Shown here one piece after another: positions 17,040 to 25,644 of a stretch of DNA of 64,000 nucleotides. Every line of letters begins with the position of its first letter. Within the stretch, counting starts at the first letter, position 1. The notes below the pieces were generated by a model. That model worked only from the letters and a program-made list of their open reading frames with translations, had not been told where the DNA came from and searched no databases. The position numbers were made by a program, and so were the translations under genes. The DNA is taken from contig CAIWFH010000058.1 of assembly GCA_903911925.1 (NCBI GenBank), positions 58,802 through 122,801 of the forward strand. Direction: 5' to 3'. This DNA is from an uncultured Acidobacteriaceae bacterium (GTDB lineage Bacteria; Acidobacteriota; Terriglobia; Terriglobales; Acidobacteriaceae).

Positions 17040-17993
17040 CTAAGCGCCAAAAGCAGCTTCCGATGGGCCATGCGGCGCGGAATGTTCCTGAGCCGCGCGC
17101 ATCTCTTCTATCTCTTCAATCAACTGCTCAACCTGCGCGCGCTTCCGGTCGCTCACGTCCAAAAAACGGAGGCCGACCTGGCGCCGGTCGTGAATAGACT
17201 GAATAACGCCGCCCAGGCGAAATGGCAAACCTTCCAGGCGAAATTCCATTTCGACCCGCGTGTAGATGCCCACGGGAAAACGCTCGTCGGTGCGAATGCG
17301 GCACCCGCCCAGGCTGAGGTCGACTATGCGTCCGTGCAGTCTTGACCCGACATTAACCAGATAAATCACCGCCGAAGTGTCCACTTCATGCCGCGATTGC
17401 GCGCGGCGTTCCCGCTTGGCCGGCTTGGCAAACCGCGGCGCAGACGGCGCTTCAATCTCAGGCTGTGACGGGATCGCGCACACTGCAGGTTGGCTGCGCA
17501 TCGGCGGCTCGCAAACTGGGTAGGAATTCACCGCAGGCTCAGGTTCCAGCTCTTCGCACGCAACAGTGATTTCTTCAGGAGCCTGCTCTTCAATTGCCCC
17601 AGCCTCTGAAGCCTGAGCCGCGGCCTTCTCTGCATTCTCCTGCTCCACCTCGCGCAGAAGCTCGACCAGCTCATCTTTGCGGCGAGAGGTCACATCCACA
17701 AAGCGAATGCCTATGCGTTGCCGTCCGTCGGTCCATTGGGTTACGCCATTGAAGCGGAAGGCAAGCCCTCTCACCTTGAATGTGACTTCAACCCGCAACT
17801 GGATGCCCGCGAGAAGTTGCTTCTGGGTCTCGAGCAGGCACCCTCCCATGCTCAGGTCCACCACCCGGCAAGGCACACTGGAGCCATGTTTCACGAGGAA
17901 AAGCGAGGCGAGGCCGTCGACGCTGAGGCGCGGCGCAGAGCGGCGGTCCGATGGCTTTTGAGCAAGGACCGCACCGTTCTCATCCTCGTCCAT
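17040..17993 (-). CDS. Tandem PilZ-domain protein
   Basis: 317 residues with two PilZ domains joined by a long acidic, proline-rich linker. The first (about residues 15-115) has RRSAPRLSVDG and VVDLSMGGCLLET; the second (about 190-295) has RRAQSRHEVDT and IVDLSLGGCRIRT. Both keep the RxxxR and DxSxxG elements that bind cyclic-di-GMP, and both end in IGIRFVDV/VGLRFLDV plus a short helix. It is probably a cytoplasmic c-di-GMP effector able to bind two dimers. No enzymatic or DNA-binding domain is seen. Confidence 0.9.
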   Translation of the reverse strand: MDEDENGAVLAQKPSDRRSAPRLSVDGLASLFLVKHGSSVPCRVVDLSMGGCLLETQKQLLAGIQLRVEVTFKVRGLAFRFNGVTQWTDGRQRIGIRFVDVTSRRKDELVELLREVEQENAEKAAAQASEAGAIEEQAPEEITVACEELEPEPAVNSYPVCEPPMRSQPAVCAIPSQPEIEAPSAPRFAKPAKRERRAQSRHEVDTSAVIYLVNVGSRLHGRIVDLSLGGCRIRTDERFPVGIYTRVEMEFRLEGLPFRLGGVIQSIHDRRQVGLRFLDVSDRKRAQVEQLIEEIEEMRAAQEHSAPHGPSEAAFGA

Positions 17994-18016
17994 GATTCTT
18001 ACCGCCAGAACTACCG

Positions 18017-18466
18017 TCAGTGTGCCCCGGTGGCCTGCCAGGGGATCGGGGGATCGGGCTGCAGGGCTTCACGGCCCTTCAGCCGGTCGTACTCGTACAA
18101 ATCGCTGGTTGTGCCCAGCGACTCGTTGTACAGGTTCATCGCGCCGGTCAACTGCTTCAGTTCATCGGCGAACCTGTGAATGGATTGCAATTGACTTGCC
18201 GTCGCAGGAACCTCGTATTGAGCAGTTCTAATGAACTTCTGGTAGCCGCGGTCGAGCAAGCGGGCCAATTCGCCGCCCAGCAGGGCCCCTGGAGCCACAA
18301 GAAACGCCGCCGGCCCATCCTTCACTGGAAGCAGTACTGCGCCTGCTCCATCCTTGCTTACCAGCACACTCCCTGCGACCTCGGAATAGGGTGCAACATC
18401 AAACGAATGAGCACGCAGCAGGTCCAAAGTCTGTTCGAAATTCGTATTCTTTGTTTTCCGGGCCAT
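18017..18466 (-). CDS. Hypothetical protein
   Basis: 149 residues with GGAAAG before ATG 18466. Family not recognised. It opens with lysine-rich MARKTKNTNFEQTLDLLRAHSFDV, then has a beta-rich VLVSKDGAGAVLLPVKDGPAAFL stretch and a helical second half. No signal peptide. It lies 23 bp upstream of the PilZ gene (same strand, transcribed first), so the two may be co-transcribed. It ends in a proline-rich tail (LQPDPPIPW). Confidence 0.6.
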   Translation of the reverse strand: MARKTKNTNFEQTLDLLRAHSFDVAPYSEVAGSVLVSKDGAGAVLLPVKDGPAAFLVAPGALLGGELARLLDRGYQKFIRTAQYEVPATASQLQSIHRFADELKQLTGAMNLYNESLGTTSDLYEYDRLKGREALQPDPPIPWQATGAH

Positions 18467-18575
18467 AGTCGCTTTCCAGTCTGCGAGGATGTTGAAAGGG
18501 ATATCGGCAAGTTCTTAGCCAACCTTTATCTCGCACTTTCAATCTCGCATATTCAGAACGAGGCCGCAATCTCCT

Positions 18576-19517
18576 ATGGAAACCGCCGCAACTCAGCCGA
18601 AAACCGGCTCCACCCTTCCCGAACTCATCGGCTCCACGCCGCTTATCCGGCTGGAACAGGCGGTTCGCGGCCTCAACGGCATCACATTGCTCGGCAAGGC
18701 GGAGTGGGCAAACCCCGGCGGAAGCGTGAAGGACCGGGCCGCCGCCGGTATGATTCGCGACGCACTGAACCGCCGCCTGCTGGTGCCGGGCAAAACCGTG
18801 CTCGACGCCAGCAGCGGCAACACCGGCATCGCCCTGGCCATGATGGGGGCTGCGCTGGGTTTCCCTGTGCAACTGGCCATGCCCTCCAACGTATCGCCGG
18901 AGCGGAAGCGGATTCTGCGAGCCTATGGAGCCATCATGGACTGGACGGCTCCGGATCAGGGATCGGACGGCGCCATTCGCCGCGCACGTGAGTTGGCGGG
19001 CAACGACCCTGCGCGTTTTTGCTACATTGACCAATATTCGAACGACGCCAACTGGCTGGCCCATTTCCACACCACCGGGCCTGAGATCTGGCGGCAGACC
19101 GGCGGCCAAGTCACCCACTTTGTGGCCGGCCTGGGGACCACCGGCACATTCACCGGAACAGTCCGTTATCTCAAGGGGCAGAATCCGGCGCTCCAGGCCA
19201 TCAGCATCCTGCCCGATTCGGCTTTCCACGGCATCGAGGGTCTGAAGCACCTGGGCTCGTCTATCGTCCCAGCCATTTACAACCCCCACCTCGCCGACCG
19301 CCTTGTTGATGTGGAGACTGAAGCGGCTTATGCCATGGCCAAGCGCCTGGCGCGGGACGAAGGGCTATTGGTGGGCATTTCAGCTGCGGCGGCGGTTTCA
19401 GTCTGCGTGCAGATTGCGGAAGAAGAGGCCGCAGCCGGCCGCGCTGCGGTGATTGTGACCGTGCTTCCGGATTCTGCCGAAAAATATCTCTCTGAGCGGT
19501 TCTGGGCAGAGGGCTGA
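18576..19517 (+). CDS. cysM: Cysteine synthase (O-acetylserine sulfhydrylase type)
   Basis: A 313-residue fold-type II PLP enzyme. The Schiff-base lysine lies in NPGGSVKDRAAAGM, the substrate loop is SSGNTGIALA and the phosphate-binding loop GLGTTGTFTG. It would form L-cysteine from O-acetylserine (or O-phosphoserine) and sulfide or thiosulfate. Length and the LPDSAFHGIEG segment favour the CysM-like branch over CysK, but CysK, O-phosphoserine sulfhydrylase or cystathionine-beta-synthase-like activity are alternatives. The last base lies 96 bp before an EthD-like gene. Confidence 0.85.
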   Translation: METAATQPKTGSTLPELIGSTPLIRLEQAVRGLNGITLLGKAEWANPGGSVKDRAAAGMIRDALNRRLLVPGKTVLDASSGNTGIALAMMGAALGFPVQLAMPSNVSPERKRILRAYGAIMDWTAPDQGSDGAIRRARELAGNDPARFCYIDQYSNDANWLAHFHTTGPEIWRQTGGQVTHFVAGLGTTGTFTGTVRYLKGQNPALQAISILPDSAFHGIEGLKHLGSSIVPAIYNPHLADRLVDVETEAAYAMAKRLARDEGLLVGISAAAAVSVCVQIAEEEAAAGRAAVIVTVLPDSAEKYLSERFWAEG

Positions 19518-19613
19518 GCTTAGATCGGTTGCTCATTGCGGTCGATCGGGCAAATCGCGCCACCTGAAGATGCCAAAGTATCGATGAAGCGTCTGCGCGA
19601 AAAAGGAGAAACG

Positions 19614-19940
19614 GTGATCAAGGTCAGTATTCTCTATTTGAAAAAGGCGGGAACTCATTTTGATGAGAACTACTACCTGAACACGCACATGCCAATGACC
19701 GTGAAGTTGCTGGGGCCTGCGATCAAGGCGCTATCGGTAGAGATCGGAATCAGCGGGGCGATGCCGGATCAGCCGCCACCCTATTGGGCAATCGTGGGGT
19801 TTACCTGCGAGTCGATTCAGGCATTCACCGATGCGTTCCAGCCGCATGCCTCGGTGCTGCAGGGGGACATACCAAATTACACCGACGCCGAAATGCAGGT
19901 TCAGATCAGCCAGCTCCGCGACATTGAACCGTCACGCTAA
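19614..19940 (+). CDS. EthD-family small protein
   Basis: 108 residues from GTG 19614, chosen because AAGGAG sits six bases before it; an open frame extends to 19536 but the extension is unlike the family. VSILYLKKAGTHFDENYYLNTHMPM is the typical EthD opening of a ferredoxin-like alpha/beta barrel dimer, followed by YWAIVGFTCESIQAF. Family members bind small ligands or assist oxidative degradation; function here is unknown. Confidence 0.85.
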   Translation: MIKVSILYLKKAGTHFDENYYLNTHMPMTVKLLGPAIKALSVEIGISGAMPDQPPPYWAIVGFTCESIQAFTDAFQPHASVLQGDIPNYTDAEMQVQISQLRDIEPSR

Positions 19941-20118
19941 GCTCTTCCCGGGTTCCCGCTGATGAGCCTTCGAAGCCACGAAATTTTTCGTTCGCAGCGC
20001 GGCGGTTTCGGACGCCTGGCGTTCAAGTGATATTCGCGGCAAGGCACGCAATCTCCGTGCCGCGGGCATTTTCGCTTCGGACAGCTGCAAACGATGGGCA
20101 GTTCGTTCATAACAGGCT

Positions 20119-21153
20119 TTAGTGCGTCATCTCCACGGAGCCGGGCCGCCCGGCCTCGCCGCTCTTGCCGTTTTCGTCCATCTTGCCGAAGATCATTTTG
20201 CCGCTGGCGGTTTGCAGCACGCTGGTGACAGAAATGTCTACTGACTTGCCGATCAGCTTGCGGGCGTGATCCACCACCACCATCGTGCCGTCGTCCAGGT
20301 AGCCTACGCCCTGGTTGTACTCCTTGCCTTCTTTCAGGATGAGCACGGTCATGCGTTCGCCGGGCAGCACCACGGGCTTCAGGGCGTTGGCCAGGTCATT
20401 GATGTTCAGCACTTCAACGCGGTGCAGATGGGCCACCTTGTTCAGGTTGAAGTCGTTGGTCACCACCTTGGCTTCCCACTTCTTGGCCAGTTCAAGCAGT
20501 TTCAGATCCACCTCGCGGATGGAAGGGAAGTCGTCGGGAACAATCTGCACCTGGATGTTGGTGTTGGACTGCATGCGCTGCAGCATATCGAGCCCGCGCC
20601 GGCCGCGCTGGCGCTTTGAACCGTCTGTAGAGTCTGCCACGATCTGCAGTTCGCGGAGCACGAACTCGGGCACCACCATGACACCATCAATAAAACCGGC
20701 CTCTGCAATGTCGGCAATGCGGCCGTCGATTATCACGCTGGTGTCAAGTACCTTGACGTTGCGGCGAGTGGGCCGGTCGCTGGAGAAGACAGTTCCCAGG
20801 GCCGCGGGATTGAGCAGGTCGCCCTTGTTGGCGCCCACCAGGAGCCCGACATAAGTCATAAGCAGCAGAACAAAAATCTGCAATGCAGCCGAGTTGGATG
20901 TCTCAAGAGGAGCGCTGCGCAATACGAGGCAGAAGAGAGCCGCACCGATGATGCCCATGATGGAGCCCACCAGCGCGCCAATGAGCCTGCGCAAGGTTAG
21001 AGCCCGCACGCGGAACTCAAAAAGGATGACGGCGGAGGCTGCCAGCGCGCCAGCGCCCGCTCCCACCCAACCAGTCATGCCGAATGGACGAAGGAAATAG
21101 CAAACTCCGGCAAGAAGAGCAACAAAAAGAAGACGAACAACCACCAGGTCCAT
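20119..21153 (-). CDS. Membrane PIN-TRAM domain protein (YacL-like)
   Basis: 344 residues from ATG 21153 (MDLVVVRLLFVALLAG); a 49-codon upstream extension is unlikely to be coding. Four N-terminal membrane helices (to about residue 120) precede a PIN nuclease domain with KVLDTSVIIDGRIADI, EFVLRELQ and VVTNDFNLNKVA, which supply the acidic metal-binding residues, and a C-terminal TRAM RNA-binding domain (LPGERMTVLILKEGKEYNQGVGYL). It is related to Bacillus YacL, a membrane-anchored putative ribonuclease. Confidence 0.9.
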   Translation of the reverse strand: MDLVVVRLLFVALLAGVCYFLRPFGMTGWVGAGAGALAASAVILFEFRVRALTLRRLIGALVGSIMGIIGAALFCLVLRSAPLETSNSAALQIFVLLLMTYVGLLVGANKGDLLNPAALGTVFSSDRPTRRNVKVLDTSVIIDGRIADIAEAGFIDGVMVVPEFVLRELQIVADSTDGSKRQRGRRGLDMLQRMQSNTNIQVQIVPDDFPSIREVDLKLLELAKKWEAKVVTNDFNLNKVAHLHRVEVLNINDLANALKPVVLPGERMTVLILKEGKEYNQGVGYLDDGTMVVVDHARKLIGKSVDISVTSVLQTASGKMIFGKMDENGKSGEAGRPGSVEMTH

Positions 21154-21451
21154 AAGAAGCCAACTGCCGCCGGAGCAGAGGAGAGTTCTCCGGCATGGGC
21201 ATAATTGGGGAGTATGCCCATCCGCATGCAGAATCGTCAAGAGCCGAGTATTGGCGAAAGAAGAACACGAGTGATGCGGGTCGATTGAAAAGGTTTCCAA
21301 AGCGAGTTAGCGGACTAAAATCGGGGTGGATTCCCAACCCTAGTTCCGCTATCGGCGTTGGCTGACCAAGCCCCGCAGTCCGGGATTGATCGAGCCGAGA
21401 GGCCGCGAGTATCTCAGCAGCTTGCAAAAAGTCGGCAGCAATTGCCAGGGC

Positions 21452-21874
21452 TTACGAGGCCGCCGCCAGTTCACTTACGGGCGCCATCCGCTGCGCGCCC
21501 TTGCGCGGTCCGCGTTTGCGGGCGCTCATCACCTTGATGCGTTCCAGCAGTTCCTGCGGCGAGCAGTTCTTCTTGGCCAGCAGGGCGTCGGCCGCGTGAA
21601 TATCGCCGCCCATCTTCTGTGGGTCGCCGAGCAGGATCATCGGCACATGCGGGGCAAGCCGCTTCAGGCGGTCAACCAGCTGGTTCCCGTTCATTTGAGG
21701 CATTCCAAAATCAGCCAATACAAGGTCAACCTGGAACTCCGCAAAGAGGCCGATTGCCTCCTGCCCGCTGGTGGCTGCAACCACCCGGTACCCGTTGGTT
21801 GCCAGCATGAACCTGAGAATGGAAAGATCCTGTTCGTTGTCGTCTACGCAGAGAATAATTTTCTTGGGGCGCAT
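21452..21874 (-). CDS. Single-domain response regulator
   Basis: 140 residues from ATG 21874; GAAGGAG lies about 14 bases upstream, farther than usual. It is nearly all receiver domain: ILCVDDNEQD acidic pair, phospho-acceptor Asp in LVLADFGMPQMNG and LLAKKN carrying the conserved Lys. A basic tail (KRGPRKGAQR) follows. With no output domain it probably acts by protein contact, like CheY. No kinase is adjacent. Confidence 0.85.
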   Translation of the reverse strand: MRPKKIILCVDDNEQDLSILRFMLATNGYRVVAATSGQEAIGLFAEFQVDLVLADFGMPQMNGNQLVDRLKRLAPHVPMILLGDPQKMGGDIHAADALLAKKNCSPQELLERIKVMSARKRGPRKGAQRMAPVSELAAAS

Positions 21875-22329
21875 TGTCTGTTGATTAACTCCTTCGTTTA
21901 GTTTGCGAGCCCCAATGGCAAACACACTTCTCCCCTGCCCGCTGTAGTGGCGTTCGAGCTGGTTTGTGGGACCGTGAACTACAAACAGGAAAGCTGCTTC
22001 CCGGATGAACGTGCGGCCGTGCCGCTTGGCAGGAATGCCATCGCCTATGAGGGGGCGCGGAGTTCCAACGAAACAGCATCCGGCATTCGATTTCCTGGAG
22101 GCTATCCTTTGTTCGCAGTTGGATTGTGCTTGGTGCCTGGGGCCGAACCGGTAAAGTCGCCGGTTAAATTGGTTCAATGAATCGCTAGAGTACGGTGATT
22201 GAAAATCTATGGCAATGGAGAAAGGGAAGCGAAGGCCGCCCTGAAAATCGGTGTGAAACAAGCGAAAGTAACCTAGATTTAACACTCGCTATAACTTGCG
22301 GCGATGATTTTCTGTTGAAAGCATGTGCA
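21875..22329. other. Non-coding stretch between response regulator and PhzF gene
   Basis: About 455 bp with no supported gene on either strand. An AT-richer block (22186-22320) follows the end of the phzF-like gene (minus strand). No hairpin with a T-tract stood out. Confidence 0.45.
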
Positions 22330-23211
22330 TTACTGCAGGAAAAGCTGTCCTTTTGCCACGAGAACGGTGCTGCCCCCCACGCGCACATTCGCCACCTTCC
22401 CCGAAATCAAATCTGCAGCGACAAAAAGATCGCTGGTCCGTCCCATTTCAACGCCCTGTCGTATTTGAACATGATCGCCGGAACGAACCGCGCCGTGCGC
22501 AACCAGGTAGCCTATGGCGCATCCGGCAGCCGAACCCGTCGCGGGATCTTCGCCGCCGTTGAATTGCATCCGCGCCCGCCAGGCCGGCTCTGTGTGCCCT
22601 GTCCGCGCCAGCACATAAAACCAGCGCGCCCCGCGCTCGCGCAGCCAGACCGTTGCCTCCTGCTGGTTGACGTTGAGCCGCGCCAGTGCAGCCACCGACC
22701 GCAGCGCAACAATGGCGAACGCAGTTCCCGTTGAAGCGACCTGCGGCGGCAGTGTCGGGTCAAGATCCTCTGTCGCAAGTCCTGTCAGCCGTGCAACCGC
22801 TCCCACTTCAAGTCCGGCGCCAAACTCCGGGTCCCGCTGTGTCATCTCGCCAAACGAGCCTTCGCCTTTGAAGACGACTGGAACAGGGCCGACGTTAAGC
22901 GCCAGAGTCACCGTTGACCCTTGCACCGCTTCAGGCGCCTCGCGCCGCAGCACGCTCGCGGTTCCCAGCGTGGGATGCCCGGCGAAGTTCAATTCTTCCT
23001 GGGTGGTGAAGATGCGCACCCGCACTCCCTCGGCCCGTTCCACATCGGCTGGCCTGCGCTGCACGAATGTGGTTTCTGACAGGTTGAATTCCTTGGCGAT
23101 GGCCTGCATATGCGCGGTGCTCAGTCCGCCGCCATTCATCACCACCGCCAGCGGGTTCCCTTGCAGCGCGGTTTCAGTAAAGACATCTACCACAAAGTAG
23201 TCGAGTTCCAC
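22330..23211 (-). CDS. PhzF-family epimerase/isomerase-like protein
   Basis: About 293 residues. GTG 23211 is preferred because AGGAG lies nine bases upstream; a TTG three codons earlier abuts the ribosome site. The opening YFVVDVFTETALQGNPLAVV is typical of the family, and KEFNLSETTFV includes the active-site Glu of PhzF. FAGHPTLGTA and DPATGSAAGCAIGYLV mark the two pseudo-symmetric halves. The substrate is unknown, and no phenazine genes are nearby. Confidence 0.9.
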   Translation of the reverse strand: MELDYFVVDVFTETALQGNPLAVVMNGGGLSTAHMQAIAKEFNLSETTFVQRRPADVERAEGVRVRIFTTQEELNFAGHPTLGTASVLRREAPEAVQGSTVTLALNVGPVPVVFKGEGSFGEMTQRDPEFGAGLEVGAVARLTGLATEDLDPTLPPQVASTGTAFAIVALRSVAALARLNVNQQEATVWLRERGARWFYVLARTGHTEPAWRARMQFNGGEDPATGSAAGCAIGYLVAHGAVRSGDHVQIRQGVEMGRTSDLFVAADLISGKVANVRVGGSTVLVAKGQLFLQ

Positions 23212-23246
23212 GGCCTTCAACTCCTGGGTTTCATTTCATCCGGGCG

Positions 23247-23606
23247 TCAGTCTGCATCGAGAATATCCATGCGGGCAATCAGGCCGTCCCGAAAGGTGTA
23301 GGAATGACCAACCATATGATCGAGAAGGATGCTGTCGGCGAGGTCTCGAACAACCTGGTGAACGCGAACCACAATTCGCCCGGCGTCTTCGCAGGCAAAG
23401 CTCTCCGGTTCGACGCGCGGGTCCACAAGCTGCCATTGGCGCTTCCAGTAGGCGCGCACGTTTTCCTGGCCCAGCACGCGCCCGCCCTCCATACCATTGG
23501 GCCAGTCCACATCGGGGAGCATCATTGCCAGAACTGCATCAATCTCGCGGGCGTTGAATGCCTCGTATGCTTTTCTCAGCATTTCAGGCTCTGACTGTGT
23601 GCTCAT
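23247..23606 (-). CDS. SnoaL/NTF2-like small protein
   Basis: 119 residues from ATG 23606, preceded by GAGG. The sequence EMLRKAYEAFNAREIDAVLAMMLPDVDWPNGMEGG is typical of the cone-shaped NTF2/SnoaL-like fold (ketosteroid-isomerase type), and WPN, YWKRQW and YTFRDGLIARMDI fit the pocket and last strands. Members bind or isomerise small hydrophobic ligands; the actual role is unknown. It lies 35 bp upstream of the PhzF-like gene on the same strand, so both are probably co-transcribed. Confidence 0.8.
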   Translation of the reverse strand: MSTQSEPEMLRKAYEAFNAREIDAVLAMMLPDVDWPNGMEGGRVLGQENVRAYWKRQWQLVDPRVEPESFACEDAGRIVVRVHQVVRDLADSILLDHMVGHSYTFRDGLIARMDILDAD

Positions 23607-23700
23607 GTGAACCTCGCACTTAGTTGCGAAGATAAGGTGCTGGGGGTTGTTGCTTAGCGCAATCGGCTCGCGGCCTTCAATCACCGACGCCGCGCATCGC

Positions 23701-23729
23701 TTGACTTCAATTCAGACTTACTCTACTCT
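23701..23729 (+). promoter_or_regulatory. Possible sigma-70 promoter for the Cys-rich leader
   Basis: TTGACT (23701-23706) and TACTCT (23724-23729) are 17 bp apart. The -35 box matches five of six consensus bases; the -10 is weak. Transcription from here would give a leader of about 48 nt before ATG 23785. Confidence 0.35.
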
Positions 23730-23784
23730 ACGAATACCCCGATGGACGCGGCGACGTAAAGCCCGTCATCCGGCTAAGGATTCA

Positions 23785-23865
23785 ATGGCACATATCTTCA
23801 CTCTCGCGAATTGTTGCTGCAGCTGTCAGGGCTGCTGTGCCGAGCGGGCGCGTCGTATGGGCTAG
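23785..23865 (+). CDS. 26-codon cysteine-rich peptide ORF (possible attenuator leader)
   Basis: A short ORF with TAAGGA four bases before ATG 23785. The peptide starts MAHIFTLAN, then CCCSCQGCC (six Cys codons within nine: tgt tgc tgc, tgt, tgc tgt), and ends in a basic AERARRMG tail. A strong intrinsic terminator begins 31 bp after the stop and a tRNA-Cys gene lies about 105 bp beyond that. Polycysteine leader peptides that respond to cysteine supply are known in mycobacteria; this resembles one in design. It could instead be a free-standing small protein. Confidence 0.55.
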   Translation: MAHIFTLANCCCSCQGCCAERARRMG

Positions 23866-23896
23866 ATTCCGAAACAAGAATCCTGATCCCCATCGA

Positions 23897-23927
23897 CCCA
23901 CCCGCCATAAGGCGCGGTGGGTTTTTT
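23897..23927 (+). terminator. Strong Rho-independent terminator after the Cys-rich ORF
   Basis: CCCACCCGCC (23897-23906), loop ATAA, GGCGCGGTGGG (23911-23921) form a 10-bp stem with one bulged C, followed by TTTTTT. Part of the 5' arm (CCCGC, 23901-23905) can also pair with GCGGG inside the ORF (23844-23848), a weak candidate alternative pairing. Confidence 0.85.
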
Positions 23928-24031
23928 AATTTAGGACTGAGTGCAACAGGAAACCTGATTTAGAGCAACGAGTCCGGTTGACTTGGGGTGGAAAATGACA
24001 GCTGCCCACTGTCAACTGACAACTCTCTCAA

Positions 24032-24107
24032 GCACCGGTGGCGAAGTGGCTAACGCGCAGGTCTGCAAAACCTGTATTCGCGGGTTCGAAACCCGCCCGG
24101 TGCTCCA
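24032..24107 (+). tRNA. tRNA-Cys (anticodon GCA), CCA encoded
   Basis: A full cloverleaf can be drawn: acceptor GCACCGG/CCGGTGC, a D-arm with GCG/CGC, anticodon stem CAGGT/ACCTG around loop CTGCAAA (anticodon GCA), and a T-arm GCGGG-TTCGAAA-CCCGC. The discriminator base is T (U73), expected for tRNA-Cys, and CCA is encoded. It stands alone, downstream of a Cys-rich short ORF and terminator on the same strand. No well-formed promoter was seen directly upstream. Confidence 0.97.
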
Positions 24108-24192
24108 AACTCTTCAAAGTGGAAACAAGGTTCGCCGACTGCGGAAGGCATGTTGCCGGCTCAAGTTGCTGGTTAGCTGAGTGCGCCGGGAG

Positions 24193-24483
24193 TTATAGGG
24201 CAATCAAAGGCTGCGGAAGCCGCGTCCTGGCGCGATCAAGAAAAAGCCTCATGCGCAAAGCCTCAGCCCGCTGCACGGCCACCAAACGCATGTGCCTGCG
24301 AATGTGGTCGGCATCGATGAGCCCCGACACCCGGGCTTCGTCGAATTCAGCGTCCCGCTCGAGCCGCGCAATCCGTTCTTCTACTGTGAGGCGAAACCGG
24401 GGGCTGATCTCAAAACCGTCATTGGCGGTGCAATTCGTCATCATGGCATCTTTCTGGCGCGCATAGATTAAAGTTTGTTTCAC
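24193..24483 (-). CDS. Hypothetical small helical protein
   Basis: 96 residues from GTG 24483, or about 83 from ATG 24444; neither has a strong ribosome site. Mostly helical and charged: RFRLTVEERIARLERDAEFDEARVSGL is partly coiled-coil-like, followed by DADHIRRHMRLVAVQRAEALRMRLFLDRAR. No signal peptide or known motif. Family not recognised. Confidence 0.5.
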   Translation of the reverse strand: MKQTLIYARQKDAMMTNCTANDGFEISPRFRLTVEERIARLERDAEFDEARVSGLIDADHIRRHMRLVAVQRAEALRMRLFLDRARTRLPQPLIAL

Positions 24484-24588
24484 TGATGCCGATAGTAGCG
24501 AAGACGGATGTTATGCGCCAGATTACCGTGTAACAAGACTTCGGTAATTCATTGCCTTGAAATGAGACATCCAGCTGAGACTCGATTT

Positions 24589-25644
24589 CTAATTAGACGG
24601 CGGCGTGGCAAAGTAGCCTTTGCGGACCTGCACTTTCATCCCATCTCCGCGACACTCCACCGCGAGATGCCTGAAAGTGCCATCGAGCTTGGAATTGCTG
24701 GGCGTGTAGCTGGCCACATACTGCGTGCGCAACTCATCTTCAATCTGCTGGAAGGCCGCCTCAAGTTTTTTGCCGTTGTTGCCTACATCGATGAGCCGTC
24801 CGCCGGTTTCTTCAGCCATCTTCTTCATGGCCGAATAGCCGTAGTACCCCATGTTGAAGCCGCCATAGAAACCGCGATCGGCAATCAGGATGACGTACAC
24901 CAGAACGTTCGACCGCTGTGCCGCACTGATGGATTCGCCAATCTTGACCCTGCTGCCCTGATCCTCGCCGTCGGTCAGCAGGATCATCGCCTTGCGGCCG
25001 GTCTCCTGGGTCATCTTCTCGTTGGCCGCCAGGTAAACCGCGTCGTAAAGCAGGGTTCCCTTCGGCGCTCCAATGGAGGGTATGGTTCCGCCGCCGGCTC
25101 CCGGAATTCCCGCGGCTCCGTTTCCTCCAGCGGTGTTGATTTCCGCCTTGTTCATGGCGTGCGACAACTGGCGGGCGCTGTTGGTGAAGTCCTGCAGCAG
25201 GTCTACATTCACGTCGAAAGACAGCAGAAAGGCTTCGTCCTTTTGGCGCAATATGCGCTCGAGAAACTGGCTCCCAACCTGCTGCTCGAGAGGCAGCACC
25301 CGTTCCTGGCTGCCTGAAGTGTCAAGCAGAATGCCAAGGGTCAGCGGCTGGTTAGTCTCGGCCACAAAGTTCTTGAGCTTCTGGGGTTCCTTGTCTTCCA
25401 GCACGTTGCAGTCGTCCTTGGTCAGGTGCGGAACCAGGTTCCCGCCCTTGTCCTTGACGGTAAAGAACACGTCCACCAGGTTGACCTGGAGTTTGAATGT
25501 GGCCACCGACTGCTCATCGTCCGCGGGAGCCGGAGCGGTGCTGACCGGCGGCGCATCCGGCGACGGTGCAAGCTGGGCCCACCCCGGCGCAAACAGGGCC
25601 GGTAGGCCAAGCAACAAGGCGGCAACTCCTAAACGAACGCTCAT
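24589..25644 (-). CDS. Exported VWFA-related (acidobacterial-type) protein
   Basis: 351 residues with AAAGGAG before ATG 25644. A signal peptide covers about 23 residues. The pattern VDVFFTVKDKGGNLVPHLTKDDCNVLEDK precedes the von Willebrand A domain, as in the acidobacterial VWFA-related family. The metal-ion-dependent adhesion site is intact: LLDTSGS, a conserved Thr region and ILLTDGEDQGS. The C-terminus (LRTQYVASYTPSNSKLDGTFRHLAV) is shared with the divergent VWFA gene. It probably binds protein ligands in the envelope. Confidence 0.9.
   Translation of the reverse strand: MSVRLGVAALLLGLPALFAPGWAQLAPSPDAPPVSTAPAPADDEQSVATFKLQVNLVDVFFTVKDKGGNLVPHLTKDDCNVLEDKEPQKLKNFVAETNQPLTLGILLDTSGSQERVLPLEQQVGSQFLERILRQKDEAFLLSFDVNVDLLQDFTNSARQLSHAMNKAEINTAGGNGAAGIPGAGGGTIPSIGAPKGTLLYDAVYLAANEKMTQETGRKAMILLTDGEDQGSRVKIGESISAAQRSNVLVYVILIADRGFYGGFNMGYYGYSAMKKMAEETGGRLIDVGNNGKKLEAAFQQIEDELRTQYVASYTPSNSKLDGTFRHLAVECRGDGMKVQVRKGYFATPPSN

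Noticed and set aside
21153..21451. tRNA or small RNA in the gap before the single-domain response regulator
   Set aside because: No cloverleaf or conserved structure could be drawn; sequence looks like ordinary spacer DNA.
23978..24006. Promoter directly upstream of tRNA-Cys
   Set aside because: TTGACT is present at 23978, but no acceptable -10 box lies 16-18 bp downstream.
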